Shown here in pieces: positions 27,935 to 36,244 of a stretch of DNA of 64,000 nt (its first letter is position 1; each line of letters begins with the position of its first letter). A program made the translations under genes and the position numbers. Source of the DNA: Pseudomonas vancouverensis (GTDB lineage Bacteria > Pseudomonadota > Gammaproteobacteria > Pseudomonadales > Pseudomonadaceae); NCBI RefSeq assembly GCF_004348895.1, contig NZ_RRZK01000028.1:186001-250000 (forward strand), in the 5' to 3' direction. The notes beneath the pieces were generated by a model. It ran no database searches. It was not told the origin of the DNA and was given only the letters and a program-made list of their open reading frames with translations.

Positions 27935-28920
27935 TGTTCGGCTTCTGGAAGACCTGGAAGGCCCTGGAAGCCCGGGGCATCATGGGCATCAACCGGCGCA
28001 ACGCAGACTACGTGCTCAAGTACAACAAGCGCAGTCTGTACCCGATTGTCGATGACAAGATCATCACCAAGGAGCGCGCCATCGCCGCCGGCATTCACGT
28101 ACCGGAACTCTATGGCGTGATTTCCACCGAGAAGGAAATCGACAAGCTCGACGAGATCATCGGCGGGCGTAACGACTTCGTGATCAAACCGGCCCAGGGT
28201 GCCGGCGGTGACGGCATCATCGTCGTCGCCGACCGTTTCGAGGGCCGCTACCGCACGGTGTCGGGCAAGATCATTGCCCACGAAGAGCTTGAGCATCACA
28301 TCTCGAGCATCCTCACCGGCCTCTATTCGCTGGGCGGCCACCGGGATCGAGCGCTGATCGAGTACCGTGTGACCCCGGACCAGATCTTCAAGAGCATCAG
28401 TTACGAAGGCGTACCGGACATCCGCATCATCGTGCTGATGGGCTATCCGGTGATGGCCATGTTGCGCCTGCCGACCCGTCAGTCCAACGGCAAGGCCAAC
28501 CTGCACCAGGGCGCAATCGGCGTCGGCGTGGACCTGGCCACCGGCCTGACCCTGCGCGGCACCTGGCTGAACAACATCATCAACAAACACCCGGACACCA
28601 CCAACGCGGTGGACGGGGTGCAACTGCCCTACTGGGACGGTTTCATGAAACTCGCCGCCGGCTGTTATGAGCTGTGCGGGCTGGGTTACATCGGCGTCGA
28701 CATGGTGCTGGACCAGGAAAAAGGTCCGCTGATTCTTGAGCTCAACGCCCGTCCCGGTTTGAACATTCAGATTGCCAACGACTGCGGTCTGACGCATCGC
28801 ACCCATGCCGTGGAAGCGCGCCTGGAAGACCTCAAGGCCCGTGGCTTGAGCGAGACCGTCGAAGAACGCGTGGCATTTGTGCAGGAGATGTTCGGGCATA
28901 TTCCGCCGGTCGAGGGTTGA
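27934..28920 (+). CDS. RimK-like alpha-L-glutamate ligase (ATP-grasp)
   Basis: 328-residue cytoplasmic ATP-grasp enzyme. The ATP-binding loop DFVIKPAQGAGGDGIIVV is at about 82-98, and metal-binding acidic and Asn residues lie in LILELNARPGLNIQIAN near 270. Such enzymes join amino acids by ATP-driven amide bonds. The substrate is not known. Overlaps the 7TM gene by one base, forming a three-gene operon with the retropepsin-like protein. A REP pair follows the stop. Confidence 0.88.
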   Translation: MFGFWKTWKALEARGIMGINRRNADYVLKYNKRSLYPIVDDKIITKERAIAAGIHVPELYGVISTEKEIDKLDEIIGGRNDFVIKPAQGAGGDGIIVVADRFEGRYRTVSGKIIAHEELEHHISSILTGLYSLGGHRDRALIEYRVTPDQIFKSISYEGVPDIRIIVLMGYPVMAMLRLPTRQSNGKANLHQGAIGVGVDLATGLTLRGTWLNNIINKHPDTTNAVDGVQLPYWDGFMKLAAGCYELCGLGYIGVDMVLDQEKGPLILELNARPGLNIQIANDCGLTHRTHAVEARLEDLKARGLSETVEERVAFVQEMFGHIPPVEG

Positions 28921-28940
28921 TCCGGAACCGCGTCGCGCCT

Positions 28941-29009
28941 ATCGCGAGCAAGCTCGCTCCCACAGGGAATTGCGCGATCCTTGTGGGAGCGAGCTTGTTC
29001 CGGGCGGCG
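28941..29009. repeat. Paired REP element
   Basis: Inverted unit at 28941-28964 and direct unit at 28982-29009. The second has the variant end GAGCTTGTTCCGGGCGGCG. It lies between the ATP-grasp ligase and pabB. Confidence 0.8.
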
Positions 29010-29147
29010 CTCCGACGATGACGGACTATCCGCCTCCACAGCATTCATGCGGCCATCCAGTTGCCAATCCCCGACATCCCCTCTAGGACCAAATCCCCCA
29101 GAGGACTACAATCGCCACCCCGCCTCGATGGCTGACTTACCCCGCCC

Positions 29148-30491
29148 ATGCTGACCTGCTCCGTACACCCGCTACCCTATCTGGCCAACCCCGCCGACTA
29201 CTTCGCGGCGATTCGTCATGCCCCCGGTGCCATCCTGCTCGACAGCGGCCGGCCGAGCGCCGACCGTGGCCGCTACGACCTGCTCAGCGCCTGGCCGCTG
29301 GAAGAATTGACGGTAGCGCCCAACGAACGTGGCGCCGATTTCCTCCAGCGCCTGCGCGTCAATCTTGCGCGCCTGGGCGAGGCCGCCTTGCCTGCACCTT
29401 ATGAACTGCCCTTCGCCGGTGGCTTGATCGGCTACCTCAGCTACGATTTCGGACGTCACCTGGAACACCTGCCAAGCCAGGCCCGGGACGATCTGCAACT
29501 GCCTGACGCACGCCTTGGCCTGTACAACTGGGCGCTGATCAGCGATCACCAGCAAGCAACCAGCCAGTTAATGTTTCACCCGACACTGGCGAACGACGAG
29601 CGCGAGCGCCTGATCGACCTGTTCAGCCAACCGGCATCCACAAGCGTCGTGCCATTCACCCTGCAATCGCCGATGACCGCCGACTTGAGTGCCGACGAGT
29701 ACCGCCAGTCGATCGAACGTATCCAGCATTACATCCAGGCCGGCGACTGTTATCAGGTCAACTTCGCCCAGCGCTTCCGTGCCCAATGCCAGGGCGATCC
29801 ATGGTTGGCTTACTGCGCATTGCGCGCCGCGTGCCCGACGCCGTTCTCCGGGTTCCAGAGCCTGCCCGCTGGCAACGCAGTGCTCAGCCTGTCGCCGGAG
29901 CGCTTCGTCAAAGTCAGCCAGCGTCATGTGGAAACACGCCCGATCAAGGGCACCCGCCCACGGGGACTGACGCCTGCCGAAGACGCAGCAAACGCAGCCG
30001 AACTGCTGGCCAGCCCCAAGGACCGCGCGGAAAACCTGATGATCGTCGACCTGCTGCGCAACGACCTCGGCCGCACGTGTCGAACGGGGTCGGTACGGGT
30101 GCCGGAGTTGTTCAGCCTGGAAAGCTATCCGAACGTGCATCACCTGGTCAGCAGCGTCACCGGCGAACTGGCGGATGAGCGCGATGCCCTGGACCTGATC
30201 GCCGGCAGCTTCCCCGGCGGCTCGATCACGGGTGCACCGAAAATTCGTGCGATGCAGATCATCGACGAGCTGGAGCCAACCCGACGCGGGCTGTACTGCG
30301 GTTCGCTGGTGTACCTGGACGTGCGCGGTGAGATGGACAGCTCGATCGCTATCCGCAGCTTGCTGGTCAAGGATGGGCAAGTGTGTTGCTGGGGCGGCGG
30401 CGGGATTGTTGCGGATTCGCAGTGGCAGGCCGAGTATCAGGAATCGATCACCAAGGTGAAGGTGCTGCTCGAGACCCTGCAAAACCTCTGA
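29148..30491 (+). CDS. pabB: Aminodeoxychorismate synthase component I
   Basis: 447 residues. Converts chorismate with glutamine-derived ammonia to 4-amino-4-deoxychorismate for folate. Chorismate-binding domain signatures are YQVNFAQRF, ETRPIKGTRPRG, AENLMIVDLLRNDLGR, GSITGAPKIRAM and the end region GGGIVADSQWQAEYQES. It lacks a fused glutamine amidotransferase, so a separate PabA is expected elsewhere. An alternative of TrpE is less likely on length and on the KGTRPRG context. Confidence 0.93.
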   Translation: MLTCSVHPLPYLANPADYFAAIRHAPGAILLDSGRPSADRGRYDLLSAWPLEELTVAPNERGADFLQRLRVNLARLGEAALPAPYELPFAGGLIGYLSYDFGRHLEHLPSQARDDLQLPDARLGLYNWALISDHQQATSQLMFHPTLANDERERLIDLFSQPASTSVVPFTLQSPMTADLSADEYRQSIERIQHYIQAGDCYQVNFAQRFRAQCQGDPWLAYCALRAACPTPFSGFQSLPAGNAVLSLSPERFVKVSQRHVETRPIKGTRPRGLTPAEDAANAAELLASPKDRAENLMIVDLLRNDLGRTCRTGSVRVPELFSLESYPNVHHLVSSVTGELADERDALDLIAGSFPGGSITGAPKIRAMQIIDELEPTRRGLYCGSLVYLDVRGEMDSSIAIRSLLVKDGQVCCWGGGGIVADSQWQAEYQESITKVKVLLETLQNL

Positions 30492-30495
30492 TTTT

Positions 30496-30626
30496 TGTGG
30501 CGAGGGAGCTTGCTCCCGTTCGGCTGCGCAGCAGTCGCAATTCAGAACACACGCTGGATCTGAAGATGCGCGGAGCCTGGATTTGGGGACGCTTGCGCCC
30601 CGACGGGAGCAAGCTCCCTCGCCACA
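30496..30626. repeat. Paired REP element, second family
   Basis: TGTGGCGAGGGAGCTTGCTC at 30496 and its inverse at 30604-30626 around 85 bases. The core GGCGAGGGAGC differs from the main GGGAGCGAGC family; a second pair of this type is at 61776-61878. Confidence 0.8.
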
Positions 30627-30637
30627 AGGGATCGGGG

Positions 30638-31255
30638 TTACAGGCTCAAGGTCCGGTTCGATGCCTTGATGAACTCCTGCTTCAACGCCTCGAACGTGTG
30701 CACCGCCGGGAATTGCGGGAACTCGGCGATCACGTTGTCCGGGGCATGGAACAGAATGCCGGCATCGGCCTCGCCCAGCATGGTGGTGTCGTTGTACGAA
30801 TCACCCGCCGCGATCACCCGGTAGTACAGGCTCTTGAAGGCCAGGACCGACTGACGCTTGGGATCTTTCTGACGCAGCTGATAGCTGGTCACTCGCCCGG
30901 TTTCGTCTGTGATCAGGCGATGACACAGCAAGGTCGGGAAACCCAGTTGACGCATCAGCGGCTGGGAAAACTCATAAAAAGTGTCCGACAGGATCACCAC
31001 CTGGAAGCGCTCGCGCAGCCAGTTGACGAACTCGATGGCGCCATCCAGGGGCTTGAGGGTCGCGATCACTTCCTGGATGTCGGAGAGCTTCAGGCCGTGT
31101 TCGTCGAGAATCCGCAGACGTTGCTTCATCAGCACGTCGTAGTCGGGAATGTCCCGGGTGGTGGCCCTGAGGGATTCGATTCCGGTTTTTTCGGCGAAGG
31201 CGATCCAGATTTCCGGGACCAGTACACCTTCAAGATCCAGACAGGCAATTTCCAC
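30638..31255 (-). CDS. thrH: ThrH phosphoserine phosphatase / homoserine phosphotransferase
   Basis: HAD-superfamily protein of 205 residues, the size of P. aeruginosa ThrH. Begins MEIACLDLEGVLVPE. The nucleophile Asp sits in CLDLEG, motif II is VVILSDTF, and motif III is VIAAGDSYNDTTML. ThrH can dephosphorylate phosphoserine and move its phosphate to homoserine. Start is GTG 31255 with GGGAG upstream, chosen because it gives the family N-terminus. The operon neighbours pabB and cysH are conserved in the genus. Confidence 0.93.
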   Translation of the reverse strand: MEIACLDLEGVLVPEIWIAFAEKTGIESLRATTRDIPDYDVLMKQRLRILDEHGLKLSDIQEVIATLKPLDGAIEFVNWLRERFQVVILSDTFYEFSQPLMRQLGFPTLLCHRLITDETGRVTSYQLRQKDPKRQSVLAFKSLYYRVIAAGDSYNDTTMLGEADAGILFHAPDNVIAEFPQFPAVHTFEALKQEFIKASNRTLSL

Positions 31256-31427
31256 AAGACACTCCCATTTGTATTGATTATTGAGTCGAGCCAGCAAAAA
31301 GACTGCGGAACTCTAGCGATTCAAGGCTGCCGGCGCAACGCAGCGGGCACCCTCCCGACGCAGCTTTTTGTTACCATCGGCCCCATATAGAGCGCCCAGC
31401 GCCACCGACCTGTAGGAAGCCGCCCTG

Positions 31428-32162
31428 ATGAGCCCAACGTTTGATGTCGTGGAACTCGCCACGACCTATGCCAATAAATCCGCCCAGGACATCCTGAAAC
31501 TCGCATTTGCCGAGTTCGGCGATGACCTGTGGATATCCTTCAGCGGCGCCGAAGACGTGGTGCTGGTTGACATGGCCTGGAAGCTGAACAAGAACGTCAA
31601 GGTGTTCAGCCTCGACACTGGTCGCCTGCATCCGGAGACCTACCGCTTCATCGATCAGGTGCGCGAGCACTACAAAATCGAGATCGAACTGGTGTCGCCG
31701 GACTACACGAAACTTGAACCCTTCGTGAAGGAAAAAGGCCTGTTCAGTTTCTACAAGGACGGCCACGGCGAATGCTGCGGTATCCGCAAGATCGAACCGT
31801 TGCGCCGCAAGCTGTCGGGCGTGAAAGCCTGGGCCACCGGCCAGCGTCGGGATCAGAGCCCCGGCACCCGCAGCGCTGTCGCCGTGATGGAAATCGACAG
31901 CGCGTTTTCTACCGCGGAGCGCACCCTGTACAAATTCAACCCATTGGCACAGATGACCAGCGAGGAAATCTGGGGCTACATCCGCATGCTCGAACTGCCG
32001 TACAACAGCCTGCATGAGCGCGGCTTCATCAGCATCGGCTGCGAGCCCTGCACCCGCCCGGTGCTGCCGAACCAGCACGAGCGCGAAGGCCGCTGGTGGT
32101 GGGAAGAAGCCACGCAGAAGGAATGCGGGCTGCATGCGGGGAATATCATCAGCAAGGCTTAA
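31428..32162 (+). CDS. cysH: Adenylylsulfate (APS/PAPS) reductase
   Basis: 244 residues. Reduces activated sulfate to sulfite in assimilation. P-loop-like nucleotide-binding WISFSGAEDVVL. The [4Fe-4S] cysteine pairs GECCGIRK and IGCEPCTRP mark it as the plant/Pseudomonas APS-type reductase. The C-terminal catalytic KECGLH is present. These cluster cysteines are absent from the enterobacterial PAPS enzyme. It reads alone, diverging from thrH. Confidence 0.95.
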   Translation: MSPTFDVVELATTYANKSAQDILKLAFAEFGDDLWISFSGAEDVVLVDMAWKLNKNVKVFSLDTGRLHPETYRFIDQVREHYKIEIELVSPDYTKLEPFVKEKGLFSFYKDGHGECCGIRKIEPLRRKLSGVKAWATGQRRDQSPGTRSAVAVMEIDSAFSTAERTLYKFNPLAQMTSEEIWGYIRMLELPYNSLHERGFISIGCEPCTRPVLPNQHEREGRWWWEEATQKECGLHAGNIISKA

Positions 32163-32174
32163 CGCTGCCCCCCT

Positions 32175-32276
32175 GTAGGAGCGAGCCTGCTCGCGATGGC
32201 TGAGTAACAGTCGGCGTTGATGTCGACTGACCCACCGCTATCGTCGGAACGCCGCCCGGAACAAGCTCGCTCCCAC
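32175..32276. repeat. Paired REP element downstream of cysH
   Basis: Unit GTAGGAGCGAGCCTGCTCGC at 32175 and an inverse unit with a GTCGGAACGCCGCCCGGAAC insertion ending at 32276. The spacer TGATGTCGACTGACCCACCG is the same as in the prpC-acnD element. Confidence 0.75.
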
Positions 32277-32299
32277 AAAAGCCAGCATTCCTTTCAAAA

Positions 32300-32352
32300 T
32301 AAAAGTGTACACACGAGTGTCACCATCGGTGCCATTCTTGTGTGCACTTTTA
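32300..32352. repeat. Large inverted repeat with GTGTACAC, possible regulator site
   Basis: TAAAAGTGTACACACGAG (32300-32317) and the complement of TTCTTGTGTGCACTTTTA (32335-32352) agree in 15 of 18 positions, spacer 17 bases. The left arm contains the palindrome GTGTACAC. This stretch is visibly richer in AT than its surroundings. No gene is seen between cysH and the transporter at 32741. Function as an operator is inference. Confidence 0.55.
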
Positions 32353-32550
32353 CTTTCAGCGCCCGCAAAAGTTACAAATCCCCTGCTTCCAATTCGCTAT
32401 CACGCCCTCCTGAACGCCCTCTCCCGAAAATAAATACCTGCTCGATCGGTCAGCTTATATCGCCCGAATTTCAGCGGCTTGGCGCCTCTTGATAACAAAA
32501 CGAAATGAGCACTGATTTCCATAGATTGCGGACTGGCACAGATCTGGCTT

Positions 32551-32596
32551 AAGTGCATACATGTTTTGTATACAATTATAGAAAACATACACACTT
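32551..32596. repeat. Second inverted repeat upstream of the NCS1 transporter
   Basis: AAGTGCATACATGTTTT (32551-32567) faces AAAACATACACACTT (32582-32596), whose complement is AAGTGTGTATGTTTT. TTGTATACAA (32567-32576) lies in the centre. The arms share the AAGTG..TA..A core with the repeat at 32300-32352, so both may bind one regulator of the genes downstream. Confidence 0.55.
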
Positions 32597-32740
32597 TAGA
32601 TCCGCAAGCCTGAAGCGCCCTATCCCGTACAGGCTGCAGATGCCCCGTAATCAATGGTATTCGCCACTCGCGACGAAGATCTGCCGAGCCAGTGCTCAAG
32701 CACAGTCATCGCGAAGGGCGAGCATCAGGAGCCTGCCGGA

Positions 32741-34282
32741 ATGCGTACAAGTCTCTCCAATAACAACATCGCACTGGATCTACCTGCCTCCCCTTCCACC
32801 CCTACAACCGATGTGCCAGGGCATCACGACCCCGTCGTGCTCAGCCCGCGCCTGCACAACGAGGACCTGGCACCGACCAAGACCGAAGGCCGACGCTGGG
32901 GTCGCTACAGCATCTTTGCCCTGTGGACCAACGACGTTCACAACATCGCCAACTATTCCTTCGCCATCGGCCTCTACGCACTGGGCCTCGGCGGCTGGCA
33001 GATCCTGCTGTCACTGGGGATAGGCGCCACTCTGGTGTACTTCTTCATGAACCTGTCCGGGTTCATGGGGCAAAAAACCGGGGTGCCCTTTCCGGTCATC
33101 AGCCGGATCAGTTTCGGCATTCATGGTGCGCAGATTCCTGCGCTGATCCGCGCGGTGATCGCCATCGCCTGGTTCGGCATCCAGACCTATCTGGCGTCGG
33201 TGGTCTTTCGGGTCCTGCTGACGGCCATCCATCCCGGTTTCGCCGACTACGACCACAACTCGATCCTTGGCCTCTCGACCTTGGGCTGGGTGTGTTTCGT
33301 GGCGATCTGGTTCGTGCAACTGGCGATCCTTGCCTATGGCATGGAGATGGTCCGGCGCTACGAAGCCTTCGCCGGCCCGGTGATCCTGCTGACCGTCGCC
33401 GCCCTCGCTGCCTGGATGTACACCCAGGCCAACGCGACCATCGCCTGGTCGATCCGCGAGCCGCTGAGCGGTGGCGAGATGTGGCGCAACATCTTTGCCG
33501 GCGGCGCCTTGTGGCTGGCGATCTACGGCACCCTGATCCTCAACTTCTGCGACTTCGCCCGTTCCTCGCCCTGCCGCAAAACCATCAAGGTCGGTAACTT
33601 CTGGGGCTTGCCGGTGAACATCCTGGTGTTCGCCACCATCACCGTCCTGCTGTGTGGCGCGCAATTCCAGATCAATGGCCACATCATTGAAAGCCCTACG
33701 GAGATCATCGCCTCGATCCCCAACACCTTCTTCCTGGTGCTGGGCTGCCTGGCGTTCCTGATTGTCACCGTGGCCGTGAACATCATGGCCAACTTCGTTG
33801 CCCCGGCCTTCGTGCTCAGCAACCTCGCGCCCAAGTATCTGACGTTCCGCCGCGCCGGCCTGATCAGTGCCACCATGGCCGTGCTGATTCTGCCCTGGAA
33901 CCTCTACAACAGCCCGTTGGTGATCGTGTACTTCCTGTCCGGCCTCGGCGCCCTGCTCGGCCCGTTGTACGGCGTGATCATGGTCGACTACTGGCTGGTG
34001 CGCAAAGGCCAGGTCAACGTACCGCAGTTGTACAGCGAAGATCCGAACGGCGCGTATTACTACAGCCATGGGGTCAATCTGCGTGCGGTGGCGGCGTTCA
34101 TTCCAGCCGCGTTGATCGCCATCGTCCTGGCGCTGGTACCGGGCTTCCATTCCGTTTCGCCCTTCTCCTGGCTGGTCGGTGCCGGTATCGCCGGGATGCT
34201 CTACCTGATCATCGCCAAACGGCAAGCCCACTACGCCGATGTCAGCGGCGAAGCCATCGCCGTCGACAACGTCAGCCATTAA
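32741..34282 (+). CDS. NCS1-family nucleobase/hydantoin:cation symporter
   Basis: 513 residues with about twelve membrane helices. The NCS1 start region is present (LHNEDLAPTKTEGRRWGRYSIFALW, then WTNDVHNIANYSFAIGL), the signature that binds cation and aromatic or hydantoin ring substrates. Start at ATG 32741 with AGGAG nine bases before. An asp/glu/hydantoin-racemase-like gene follows after 56 bases. Together they suggest uptake of a hydantoin, allantoin or related ring compound, but no hydantoinase or allantoinase is nearby, so the substrate is open. Confidence 0.88.
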   Translation: MRTSLSNNNIALDLPASPSTPTTDVPGHHDPVVLSPRLHNEDLAPTKTEGRRWGRYSIFALWTNDVHNIANYSFAIGLYALGLGGWQILLSLGIGATLVYFFMNLSGFMGQKTGVPFPVISRISFGIHGAQIPALIRAVIAIAWFGIQTYLASVVFRVLLTAIHPGFADYDHNSILGLSTLGWVCFVAIWFVQLAILAYGMEMVRRYEAFAGPVILLTVAALAAWMYTQANATIAWSIREPLSGGEMWRNIFAGGALWLAIYGTLILNFCDFARSSPCRKTIKVGNFWGLPVNILVFATITVLLCGAQFQINGHIIESPTEIIASIPNTFFLVLGCLAFLIVTVAVNIMANFVAPAFVLSNLAPKYLTFRRAGLISATMAVLILPWNLYNSPLVIVYFLSGLGALLGPLYGVIMVDYWLVRKGQVNVPQLYSEDPNGAYYYSHGVNLRAVAAFIPAALIAIVLALVPGFHSVSPFSWLVGAGIAGMLYLIIAKRQAHYADVSGEAIAVDNVSH

Positions 34283-34338
34283 TCCTGTCGCGGCCCGACG
34301 TGCTCGGGCCGCAGAACCCTCCGCAATAAGGAATTCCC

Positions 34339-35067
34339 ATGCGTATTCTCGTGGTCAACGTCAACACCACCGAATCCATCACCCAAGCCATCGCCCGTTC
34401 GGCGCAGGCTGTCGCATCGCCCGGTACGGAAATCGTCGGCCTGACGCCGCACTTCGGTGCAGATTCCATTGAAGGCAACTTCGAAAGCTATCTGGCGGCC
34501 ATCGCCGTGATGGACCGGGTCATGTCCTACGATCAGCCGTTCGATGCGGTCATCCAGGCCGGTTATGGCGAACACGGTCGGGAAGGTTTGCAGGAACTGC
34601 TCAATGTCCCGGTGGTGGACATCACCGATGCCGCCGCCAGCACGGCGATGTTCCTTGGCCATGCTTATTCGGTGGTCACCACCCTCGACCGTACCGTGCC
34701 GCTAATCGAGGATCGCCTGAAGCTGTCCGGCCTGTGGGACCGTTGCGCATCCGTGCGAGCAAGCGGCCTGGCGGTGCTGGAACTGGAACATGAACCGCAG
34801 CGTGCGTTGGAAGCCATCGTCCAGCAGGCTGAGCTGGCGGTGACGCAGGACAAGGCCGAAGTGATTTGCCTCGGTTGCGGCGGCATGGCCGGGCTGGATG
34901 AGCAGATTCGCCGGCGCACCGGCGTGCCGGTGGTGGATGGAGTGACGGCGGCGGTGACCATTGCCGAGTCGCTGGTGCGACTGGGGCTGTCGACCTCGAA
35001 GGTGCGCACCTACGCGACGCCGCGGCCGAAGAACATTATCGGCTGGCCGGGGCGGTTTGCCCGTTAG
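34339..35067 (+). CDS. Asp/Glu/hydantoin racemase-family protein with one catalytic Cys replaced
   Basis: 242 residues. Start MRILVVNVNTTESITQAIA is the HyuE-type N-terminus. The family uses two cysteines. The second is here in CLGCGGMAG (C180). The first, usually in a CFxDPG-like motif, corresponds by eye to Gly75 in QAGYGEHG. A racemase without the first Cys may be inactive as a racemase or do a different reaction; arylmalonate decarboxylase has the same Gly/Cys arrangement. Follows the NCS1 transporter on the same strand. Confidence 0.8.
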   Translation: MRILVVNVNTTESITQAIARSAQAVASPGTEIVGLTPHFGADSIEGNFESYLAAIAVMDRVMSYDQPFDAVIQAGYGEHGREGLQELLNVPVVDITDAAASTAMFLGHAYSVVTTLDRTVPLIEDRLKLSGLWDRCASVRASGLAVLELEHEPQRALEAIVQQAELAVTQDKAEVICLGCGGMAGLDEQIRRRTGVPVVDGVTAAVTIAESLVRLGLSTSKVRTYATPRPKNIIGWPGRFAR

Positions 35068-35081
35068 ACTGCGGCGGCTGA

Positions 35082-35105
35082 ATCGCGAGCAAGCTCGCTC
35101 CCACA
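35082..35105. repeat. Single REP unit
   Basis: ATCGCGAGCAAGCTCGCTCC followed by CACA, main family, between the racemase-like gene and the converging LysR gene. Confidence 0.8.
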
Positions 35106-35196
35106 GGTCTTGTGTCGTTTGCAGGATTGAAGTGGGACCCCGTACCAGTCGGAGCGGGCTTGCCCTCGATGGCCACACCTCGGTTCTGAATCGAAC

Positions 35197-36120
35197 TCAA
35201 ACAGCACTGAACCGCTGCTTCAACCCGCGCTCGGCAAACTGCTCGATGATGAAGTCGACAAACGCCCGGGTCTTGCCGGGTAGCAACTTGTGCTCGGCGT
35301 AGTAGATCGAGGTGTAGCCGTCGTCGATGTACCAGTCCGGCAACACCCGCTGCAACCTGCCCAACTCCAGATAACCGGACGCGAACGGCATACTCACCAA
35401 GGCAACGCCCAGCCCCTGGGAAGCGGTGATGCAGGCGGCCTCGGAATCGCTCATGGTCATCCGCGCCTTGAGCGTCAGCGGGCTGTGCTGCTGATTGCGG
35501 TGAGTCAATTGCCAGGAACGCACGCGACCGGTTTGCGGCGAGCGGATCAGAATCCCGTCATGCAGCTTGAGGTCCTCAGGTTCGATAATCGGCGCCCTCG
35601 CCGCCAGGTAATCCGTCGACGCCACCAGCACCCGATGCGCCGGGCTCAGCTTGCGTGCCACCACGCCAGGGGGCAGTTCGAAGCCTCCGCCAATGGCCGC
35701 GTCGAAGCCCTGCCCGATCAGGTCGACCTGACGATTGTCGAAGTGCCAGTCCGGATTGATCGCCGGAAATCGCCGCAGAAACTCAGCGAGCATCGGCACG
35801 ATATACAAGCAGCCGAACACCGTGCCCATGCTGACTTTCAAGGTACCCGCCGGCTGCCCGCCTGCACTGGCCAGGTTGGCCACGGCATTCTGGATCGTGT
35901 GCAGACTGCCGCTGACTTCACCGAGAAACAACTGCCCGGCCTCCGTCAGGGTCAAGCGCCGGGTGCTGCGCTGAAACAGCCGCACACCCAACCGGGCTTC
36001 CAGCTTGGCCACACTCTTGCCGACCGCTGCGGGTGTCAGGCTCAAGCGGCGCGCGGCCTCGGCGAAGCTGCCCACTTCGGCACTGCGCACGAAGCATTCG
36101 ATACTGCTGAAGGTTTCCAT
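35197..36120 (-). CDS. LysR-family transcriptional regulator
   Basis: 307 residues. The winged helix-turn-helix at residues 5-62 (FVRSAEVGSFAEAARRLSLTPAAVGKSVAKLEARL) is followed by a periplasmic-binding-like effector domain. Start at ATG 36120 giving METFSSIECFV, the usual position before the helix. It is divergent from an SDR gene 124 bases away, the normal arrangement for a LysR protein and its target. The inducer is unknown. Confidence 0.92.
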   Translation of the reverse strand: METFSSIECFVRSAEVGSFAEAARRLSLTPAAVGKSVAKLEARLGVRLFQRSTRRLTLTEAGQLFLGEVSGSLHTIQNAVANLASAGGQPAGTLKVSMGTVFGCLYIVPMLAEFLRRFPAINPDWHFDNRQVDLIGQGFDAAIGGGFELPPGVVARKLSPAHRVLVASTDYLAARAPIIEPEDLKLHDGILIRSPQTGRVRSWQLTHRNQQHSPLTLKARMTMSDSEAACITASQGLGVALVSMPFASGYLELGRLQRVLPDWYIDDGYTSIYYAEHKLLPGKTRAFVDFIIEQFAERGLKQRFSAV

Positions 36121-36244
36121 AGGCGCCACTATAAACTTCTGGTTTACACAGACTATCGCAATCACGGTCTACACGGCACGTAATCGGCAATCGATACTAG
36201 GCTCCATCAACCGGGACATTCCGCCTCGGGACTTGGAGATCAAC

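Noticed and set aside
32400..32699. 99-residue minus-strand frame between cysH and the NCS1 transporter
   Set aside because: No ribosome-binding site, no recognisable domain, and it crosses an inverted repeat that looks regulatory.
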